A stretch of DNA of 64,000 nucleotides from Ahaetulla prasina (taxonomy: Eukaryota; Chordata; Lepidosauria; Squamata; Colubridae): the NCBI RefSeq assembly GCF_028640845.1, contig NC_080540.1, positions 159,610,438-159,674,437 on the forward strand. The letters are read 5' to 3'. The position numbers and the translations under genes are program-made. This document shows, piece after piece, positions 57,104 through 64,000 of this stretch. Position 1 is the stretch's first letter. Each line of letters starts with the position of its first letter. The notes beneath the pieces were generated by a model. It saw nothing but the letters and a program-made list of their open reading frames with translations. It did not search any database and was not told the DNA's origin.

Positions 57104-57203
57104 ACCTAAGGGAACCATGTGGGTTGGTGAAGGAAGAGAGAGGTCTCCCATGCCTTCTGTATCTTAACTGGTTTTTTTGTTTTTTTGTTTGTTTGTCTTA
57201 AAG

Positions 57204-57451
57204 AGGTGGTTCTGGAGTGGGCATGGTGGCCGGAGCCCCGACGGCGGCGGCATCCTAGTGTGCCTTGGGAGATTCTGGAAGAGTTGCTTCTCTATCCTTA
57301 GCTAGCCAGCTGCTGAAACCTCTTCAAAAATGGCTTGGGCTCTGAAGCTGCCCTTAGCGGATGAAGTCATCGAGTCAGGCCTAGTTCAGGATTTCGATGC
57401 CAGCCTTTCTGGCATTGGCCAAGAGCTAGGTGCTGGTGCCTACAGTATGAG
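57204..57451 (+). CDS. TFCP2: TFCP2 first coding exon (CDS 57330-57451)
   Basis: Transcription factor CP2 (LSF), a grainyhead/CP2-family DNA-binding protein active in the nucleus. Acceptor gtttgtttgtcttaaag ends at 57203 and donor ATGAG/gtaagt begins at 57452. The start ATG is at 57330-57332, with A at -3 and G at +4. An in-frame TAG at 57303-57305 lies upstream. It encodes 40 residues beginning [20 protein letters not shown] and ending GAGAYSM, plus two bases of the next codon (AG, expected Ser). This matches the N-terminus of vertebrate TFCP2 as I recall it. The CP2 DNA-binding domain and SAM-like region are encoded further right, outside this window. Confidence 0.93.
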
Positions 57452-57600
57452 GTAAGTCAAGGAGGTGCTTTTGCCCATTCTTTTTTTTTTTCAGAGAGCT
57501 TTTAACAATGGGGGAAATGCACCCAAAAAGATTTGAGCTGGAATGTTCTGAGTGATGTGATGTCACGTGGAGGAGGTGTGGTTAGAGCAAATATGCTCTT

Positions 57601-57858
57601 AACATCCACCAATCACTACATGGCGCAAATGGGGAATGCCATGGGTTCTATATCCTACAACTCAGGGGTCTCCAACCTTGGTCCCTTTAAACTTGTGGAC
57701 TTCAACTCCCAGAGTCCCTCAGCCAGCAAAGCTATAACCAACTGGATCAGATACTTCACACTTGGCTATACAAAATGTGAAGTATCTGGTCTAGTTGGTT
57801 ATAAGGTGTAGAATCCATGGCGTTCCTTGTTTGCGCCTGATGTAGTGATTGGTGGATG
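57601..57858. repeat. Long inverted repeat, invaded by a family B MITE fragment
   Basis: Outer arms: acatccaccaatcactacat at the left pairs with atgtagtgattggtggatgt at the right. Inner arms 57734-57760 and 57776-57802 (ataaccaact...gatacttcaca and complement) differ at only 2 of 27 positions. A left half of a palindromic MITE (57663-57733, caggggtctccaacc to ccagcaaagct) interrupts the left arm. The family is not recognised. It lies in the first coding intron of TFCP2. Confidence 0.75.
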
Positions 57859-57979
57859 TGTGGAAAGTGATAGTGGTATGCCCTTTAAAATGGTGGGTGA
57901 GTTGCACATTGCCTTCACGGATGTGCCTCAAAGTTGACCCTGCCAAAATGTTTGTAGCACGATAGGGCTTCTTGTAGTA

Positions 57980-58182
57980 AAATGGTCACCAACCTTTTCA
58001 GCTTTGTGGACCGGTGTGGGGGGAGGAGATGTTAGAGGAAATAGTTCTGTGCAAGCGGCAGGTGTGCGTGTGTGCCGCTCCGTTTGTGCGAGTGGCGGGC
58101 AAATGGAGCTGCTTGCGCGGCCCTGTTCCATATGGGCTGAGGCCCATTACTGGACCGCGGCCGGGGGATTGGGGACCCCTGT
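57980..58182. mobile_element. hAT-like MITE (GGGGTCCCCAACC type)
   Basis: aatggtcaccaacctttt to gggattggggacccctg. Flanks ttgtagta (57972-57979) and ttgtagca (58183-58190) match in 7 of 8. Interior ttgtggaccggtg, ctgtgcaagcggc and tggaccgcggccggggg. Confidence 0.8.
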
Positions 58183-58190
58183 TGTAGCAT

Positions 58191-60341
58191 GTATAGATTT
58201 ATAATACGGTATTCTAGGAGATGAAAAAATTACCATGTTGAATAAACTTGGAAACTTTAGTCTTCATTCGAGTTCAGCCTCATATTTGAAGTAATTAAAC
58301 ATATTGGCAATAAATCTGGTTGAAAAACAAATATTTTCTCTTAATTTTGAATGGTTACCTTGTACTTCTTTTCTCAAGATGTCTTAATGCACTTGTAACA
58401 TATTGCATGGAACAAACTCTTGCTTTAAAAGTGTGTACTGGTGACAGTTTTATGGAGCACGTACAAGGAAACCTGCTCTTTCCTACATACTTTCATTGCA
58501 TAAGTAACCAAATTAAAATGCTTCGTAACTAAAGGAGTTCTTATTTAATTTAGTATCTGGCTTCCTAACATTTTGTAAATAGAGGAAACCTGCAGTCCTG
58601 CAGGCCATCAGTTTGAGCAAAACTAAAGAAGGGAAAGCATGTCAGCTGTTTTTTCATTATGAAGTAATATCCACATTTAAACCTCATAAGTCAGGATTTT
58701 TTTGTTCACTTAGTTTATATTTATAGGATTTGTTTCCTTTTCACTAATAAAACAATCTTAGAGTGAACTAGACTATAAATAGAATAGAATAGAATATAAA
58801 ATAGAATATAAAAACGTTAACAGTAAAAAAAAAAGTGAAACAACTGTAAATATAGGAGGAAAACATAATAAACATTATAGTGCTAATATTGAATGGTGTG
58901 CTAATTTATTGCACAGAATCAAAATCTTAATGTCCCTCTGATTGTTGGTGTGTTGGTAATAAAACTGTTGTGAACTCAACTACCTCTGTTGGTTGGATGC
59001 ACATGTTGTGCTGAGCCATAATATGGTTTGTTTGGTTGAATAAGCCATTTATTTTAGGTCAGGAACAATACTGGCGTATTATTCTAAAGTCAATAAGACG
59101 ACAAGCCATTGTTTCAAATTTTGCTTTATTGTCCTAAAAATATAATTCAATTAGTGAATGGGAATGGATGTTCTGTGTTTATTCCTAGATTTAACTGAAC
59201 ATGTTTGTGCCTTTTTCACACTGTGTTTTTGCATTAGGCAAAACTTTTTATTTAAATAAATTCATTATTATCCCACAAAAAATAAGCTGCAGACTTAGAA
59301 CTCTGTAAACCTGACATTCCTTCCCTGTTTTTTGCATATCTGCAAGGTCAGGTCTTAGGTTGTTGTCATTATCTATCCTGGTTGATTAGATAATTCATGC
59401 CATGTACTTGCACTGAATCCAGGAAAAATAAAGATTAAAGTTTCACTCACATAACCTAAAAAAAGGAGTTTCCTAAGTACTAAGGAAGGTGTAAGCATTG
59501 TGGTATCTACAGATGCCATCCTGGACTTGCATATCTGTAGTTTTACAACAGAAATCAGGCTGCTTCCAAAATACCATAAAAAGTTCCTGTGTAACTGGTT
59601 TATGCCATGTGATATATATATATGACACTGCCAAGAAGGACATAGACTTTGAAAAAGTCTGATTTTATTACAGTATATATCCATGTAAGAATTTGCTTGT
59701 GTTGGCTGCTCTTTAGATTAATAACTGTAAAAGAAAATCTTTCAAAATGTATTCCCTTGGAAAAGCTAAGTTGTTTTAGATTCAATCTGAAGAAGTCCAA
59801 CATTAAGAAGATCCATGTTTATTGCAACAAGAAAGAGAGAACCTGCAAAATGGAAAAGCAAAAATGTGTATAGGGCTACAAGGTGGGAAATCCAGGGATC
59901 TGACTTGCTAGCTAATTTGGAGTAGCTAGGCAGATTTTTGTTAGTGTATTTGGGATGAGTTCTTTTGTTTGGCAAAATGGGCCTTTCAGGAGGGCAGCAG
60001 ACGTTCATTGTGAAGGAGCTGGAATTTTGAAGTCATCGGTTGATGGAAGATGGAATGATTGCTATGTTGCAGTTTCCTTGTAAGGGCTGCCCTTGTGCTG
60101 TACATGAGCTGGTGAGGAAGCTTTTGTTCTTTATTTTGATGGGATTGCAGGGGACAGAGAGGGTCAGATTAGGTTTGATGGGATTAAGCAAAAAGATGAA
60201 CTGGGGTTGGTCTTGATCATGTCCAAAAACAGGGAAGAAAAGGGTGCAACTTCATTTTTGTTTGTTAGGTTTATTTTCTCCATACTAACTTCAAGAAGAA
60301 TAGGTAGGCATCTATAGGACATGCAAACAGAAGTTTCTTTC
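58191..60341. other. TFCP2 intron sequence with no exon seen
   Basis: AT-rich. It includes a short AATAG-type run at 58776-58815 (tagaatagaatagaata), possibly a remnant of LINE-seeded repeat. I looked for the next TFCP2 exon (expected to continue SDVLALPIF) here and on to 64000 and did not find it. Confidence 0.5.
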
Positions 60342-60349
60342 TTCTATGC

Positions 60350-60604
60350 CAGGGGTGTCAAACTCAAGGCCCACGGGGTGCTTAGATCTGGTCTGCAGGG
60401 CTGCCCTGGAAACAACGAAGGACCGGCCTGCAGTGCCTCTGCCAGTGAAAATGGAGCTCCTGTAGAGGGCTGCAGGATTCCCTCAGTCTCGTGTGATCCA
60501 TCACACGTGCCCCCAACGAGGAATGTCGAGCTGGCCACCACCACCACCACCCCGAGGTCAAACACAACCCTGATGGGCCAATGAAATTGAGTTTGATATC
60601 CCTG
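60350..60604. mobile_element. hAT-like MITE, family D, perfect duplication
   Basis: CAGGGGTGTCAAACTCAAGG to gagtttgatatccctg, with TTCTATGC at 60342-60349 and 60605-60612. The interior matches 11250-11597 and 34735-35050 in reverse orientation. Confidence 0.93.
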
Positions 60605-61389
60605 TTCTATGCTCATTTTTTTTCTTCAACAAATGTATTACGGTAACAAAAATGTTAAAATCAAACGCAGTAGTACTCAGAAGTTTGCATACCCTTTTGA
60701 ATTCTTAATATTTGTGCATAAATATAATCTAAAACATGATCTGTTCCTGACATAATTCCTAAAACTAAATAAGCTTGAACTGAATAAAAACAAATGAGTC
60801 AAAAAGGTTTGTTTCTTTATTGAGGAAAATGATCCAAGGCTGCGTATTTAAGTGTTTTGACTCATTGGTTTCATTGGATTTTCTGCTTATCTAATATAGG
60901 ACCTTTGTGGAAAATAAATCACCTTTAGGTCATGTTTATACAGAAACATTAAAAATTCAAAAAGGTTCACAAACTGTACTGCTCTGTATCTCAGTGCCAC
61001 TTTATGTATAGCTACGGAAGCAATAATCAGCAATTTCGGTTAAATCTAGAAGGCAGCTAATAGTGCAATGACTTCAAAATGGCTATTGTTCTATAAGAAT
61101 AAGAGAATTATAACAAAAACATTAAAACCAGCAGACAATTAATGAAAGAATTGTAAGAAACTAAGCTAAACTAAGCAATTAAATCTAATAGAAACTAAGT
61201 TACAGAAGAAGATAAAGTTTGCCAAATAGAAAAATTTTGAACATGTAAATAAAATCTGGGAAATTATTAGCTTATTAACTAAAATTCCTGTGTAAGAATA
61301 TTAGTAATTAAAAAAGGATCCAAATTGTTATACTGAAGATCAGAAGTAACAGGAGAATTAGCAGCTTTGCAATAGTGGCAAATATCTGT

Positions 61390-61510
61390 AGCTCGGATGT
61401 AGAATGCGGGTGAGGGTTTGTTCTCCAAGCTTGTGGATTGGTTTCCAAATGTTTCGTTACCAGGCTAGGTAACATCTTCAGCGGGGTTTAGGGTATCCTA
61501 ACCCTTACCC
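61390..61510. repeat. Unnamed repeat, family C
   Basis: Contains atgtttcgttaccaggctag and gtaacatcttcagc, a diverged match to the phrase at 30165-30205. The family is not recognised. Confidence 0.4.
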
Positions 61511-62424
61511 TCAATTAGCAGCTTTCTTTGAAGAATTATGCTGTAAGAGCAGTGTTGATGGAATTGCTATAAATAAATACAGTATATCAAGAAGTTGTTC
61601 ATCAAATAATACAATGAACAATGTAGGCAAATATTAAGTACGCCTATAGCTGTTCAAAAAACAAAAACTGCAATGAAACAAATTGTGAAAAACTCACATT
61701 GGGCTGATAGTTCTTCTTTGAATTCTTTATAATACTGAGCTATCAGAATATTTGCAAATATAATAAAATTAAAGAAACAAAGGTAATACCTCCAACATGG
61801 AGGCGGTGGGAGCTCATATAGTTCTGATTTATAAAGAAAGAAATTACCCTGAGAAACCACAATCATATTCAGTAGACCAGTGTTATTGTTACATATAAGA
61901 TTAGGTTCTATGTTTTTCCTTACAATATTAACTGATAGACTGAAGAAATATATATCATTATACAGAAAGCTGCCCTAATTTTCTTAGATGCAGAAAAAAG
62001 CCTTTAATAATTTGCTGTCAATGCCAGCGGGTTCTAAATAAAGTGGATCCCAGAGAAAATTTCAAGCTTCAGTTAAAGGTATATATTAATGGCAAAAAGC
62101 GAAGTTTACATCTCATGGAGTACCCTCAGCAGATTTTTTTTTAAAGTCAGTACAGGAAGAAGGTAAAGACGTCCATTCACTTCTTTGATTTTGCATTAGA
62201 AATACTGGCAGAAAAAAAGATCTGAGGTGACTAACAAGCCTCAAAATCCATGGTCAGAAATATAAGCTTAAATATTTATATAGAGGATGTAATATTAATT
62301 CTTACAGAACCACAAATAGCAAAAAAGCAGCTAATGAAATAATCCATAAATAGGACAAATATTTGGAATATAAAATTGGTGTTCAGTAAACAAAAATAAT
62401 TTAAAGATTTTTAATACTTATTTT

Positions 62425-62698
62425 ATTTTATTTATTTTATTTTATTTGCATTTATATCCCGCCCTTCTCCGAAGACTCAGGGCGGCTTACACTGTGTCAA
62501 GCAATAGTCTTTATCCATTTGTATATTATATACAAAGTCAACTTATTGCCCCCAACAATCTGGGTCCTCATTTTACTTACCTTATAAAGAATGGAAGGTT
62601 GAGTCAATCTTGGGCCTGGTGGGACTTGAACCTGCAGTAATTGCAAGCAGCTGCTGTTAATAACAGACTGTCTTACCAGTCTGAGCCACCAGAGGCCC
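62425..62698 (-). mobile_element. tRNA-derived SINE with L2-type tail, inside the L1 relic
   Basis: Minus-strand copy: tail complement tatcccgcccttctccgaag and actcagggcggcttacac, body, then a B-box complement (ttgaacctgcagtaattgc) and an eroded A-box (ctgagccaccagaggccc). The (TTTTA)n run at 62420-62446 is its A-rich tail. Confidence 0.85.
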
Positions 62699-63049
62699 TT
62701 TTTACAAGATGGAATTTTCTGCAAAAAAAAAAATCTGGTCGTTAGCCCACTCAGCAAAATAACTTTGTTTGCACTTAATAGGAAACAATCAAGAAACTTG
62801 TCAGAATAACTCTGTCGGATTATGGCAAAAGATTAAAAAAAATCTTGAAAGGTGGAAGAACTTAAAACTGTCTTGGTTAAGATCAATTGCAATCATTCAA
62901 ATGAATGTTTTACCCAAGATAAATGATTTATTTCAAATGCCCTAGTTAGAATTTCCAAGAGAACCTTAGACGAATGGCAAGACAGTGTCAGTAAATTCAT
63001 ATGGAGAGGGGAAGGTTCTAAACAAAAGAATTCTGTTAAGACTCTAAAC

Positions 63050-63177
63050 CAGAGGTGTGAAACTTGTGGGATGGATGTGTCATGTGCTGGCCACGCCCAC
63101 TCCCATTTTAGCGAAGGGGGGAAAGGTCATGATATGTCCCGTGACAAAAACGTGACACTGTGAGTTTGACATCCCTG
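63050..63177. mobile_element. Short hAT-like MITE, family D, inside the L1 relic
   Basis: cagaggtgtgaaacttgtgg to gtgagtttgacatccctg. Interior ggccacgcccac and cgtgacactg match 31448-31582. The flanking duplication is only partial (ctctaaac, ctaaagca). Confidence 0.7.
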
Positions 63178-63509
63178 CTAAAGCAAGGGGTGGCCTTGCC
63201 TTCCACATTTTGGATTTTATTATAAAATACCGTAGCAAGCTGCCTATATTGGTTAACAGAGTTGCTAAAATTTCTACACAGCAGAATGGCAATTTTGGAA
63301 GGAGCTGGTTCAGCCAATGAACTTCATAGATACTTAAGGTAGAAAGATACAAAGGAGGATAAAAAAAACATCAGACAAAGCTTGATAAAACTATGGAATT
63401 GTATAAAGGAAATCATAAGACCAACATTTGCACCCTTAGCTGCTATTTCAAATGCTTTTCATGGTTGGAGACAGCTATAGCAAAAGGAAGGTAATTTCAT
63501 ATGTTGATA

Positions 63510-63900
63510 CAGACAGTCCTTGACTTACAACAGTTCATTTAGTGACTGGTGAAATTTACAACATCGCTGAAAAAAGTGACTTACGACCATTTTTCATACT
63601 TATGACTATTACAGCATCCCTGGGGTCACATGATCAAAATTCAGATGCTTGGAAACTGACTCATATTTATGACTATTGCAGTGTCCTGGGGTCACGTGAT
63701 CCCCTTTTGCAACCTTCTGTCAAACAAAGTCAATGGGGAAGCCAGATTCACTTAACAACCATGCTACTACCTTAACAACTGCAGTGATTCACTTAACAAT
63801 TGTGGCAAGAAAGGTCATAAAATGGGGCAAAATTTACTTACCTGTCTCTTCGCAACAGAAATTTTGGACTCAGTTGTGGTCGTAAGTCGAGGGCTACCTG
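63510..63900. mobile_element. TA-flanked MITE family A
   Basis: cagacagtccttgacttaca to gtaagtcgagggctacctg, with TA on both sides. Full-length copy at the right edge of the window. Confidence 0.88.
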
Positions 63901-64000
63901 TATAGTCTACTTAAGATTCTATGAATTTAGAAACATAGCAAGAATTCAAAATTATGAAAAGAGCCTGAAATCTATAGTGGTGAGAGAAAATTGTGAACGC

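Larger units (their letters stand above)
61900..63480 (+). mobile_element. L1-type LINE relic carrying a SINE and a hAT-like MITE
   Basis: Degenerate L1 ORF2 reverse transcriptase on the + strand: IFLDAEKSL (about 62000), PFTSLILH*KYWQKK (about 62175, from an L1 LSPLLF...LEILAEKI motif), EDVILILTEPQIA (about 62285, the catalytic YADD region with Y and A lost). After the SINE come WKNLKLSWLRSIAIIQMNVL (about 62850) and KGGLALPNILDF (about 63187, read with one adjustment). Many stops and shifts. The SINE (62425-62698) and the hAT-like MITE (63050-63177) inserted later. It may start further left, near 61130. Confidence 0.75.

Noticed and set aside
57452..64000. Second TFCP2 coding exon
   Set aside because: I looked for a continuation encoding SDVLALPIF with an acceptor in phase 2 and did not find one. 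It probably lies beyond the window.
1..64000. CRISPR array, operon or phage-like system
   Set aside because: Tandem repeats here are microsatellites or transposon ends. There are no regular spacers, and the genes are spliced vertebrate genes.

Overview
This is a vertebrate nuclear window, and the repeat content points to a squamate reptile, most likely a snake. The evidence is a CR1-L3 (Snake1-type) LINE 3' end running into an AATAG-class microsatellite, a SINE with a BovB-type tail (Sauria type), L2 and CR1 LINE pieces, a SPIN-family hAT element, and dozens of small hAT-like and TA-flanked inverted-repeat elements. Genes are sparse, intron-rich and spliced at GT-AG junctions. There is no bacterial-style operon, CRISPR array or tRNA gene.

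Two genes are present, both on the + strand. POU6F1 (POU/homeodomain transcription factor) can be traced through ten coding exons from the ATG at 27458 to the TGA at 45301-45303, giving a continuous 615-residue frame. A GC-rich promoter island at about 2.7-4.6 kb, some 23 kb upstream of the start codon, probably carries its non-coding first exon. TFCP2 (CP2/LSF transcription factor) starts at the right: a CpG-rich promoter at about 55.9-56.9 kb, then the first coding exon (57204-57451, first 40 codons). The rest of TFCP2 lies beyond 64 kb. POU6F1 upstream of TFCP2 in the same direction matches the arrangement I recall from human chromosome 12q13.

Layout: 1-2.6 kb, repeats; 2.7-4.6 kb, POU6F1 CpG island; 4.6-27.4 kb, long first intron with a 2.9-kb L2-type LINE (5.8-8.7 kb), hAT and TA-flanked MITEs, SINEs and CR1 debris; 27.4-45.3 kb, POU6F1 coding exons with introns full of hairpin-forming MITEs, a SPIN element and a solo LTR; 45.3-55.9 kb, intergenic, with a deleted Tc1 transposon, a three-deep nested insertion (50.4-51.4 kb) and a solo LTR; 55.9-64 kb, TFCP2 promoter, first coding exon and first coding intron, with an L1 relic carrying later insertions.

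Many insertions are dated relative to each other by nesting, and about fifteen hAT-like copies still show 8-bp target-site duplications that can be read directly. I found no convincing new gene system. The most unusual features are the nested insertion stacks, the long intronic hairpins, and a microsatellite that abuts a POU6F1 splice donor.
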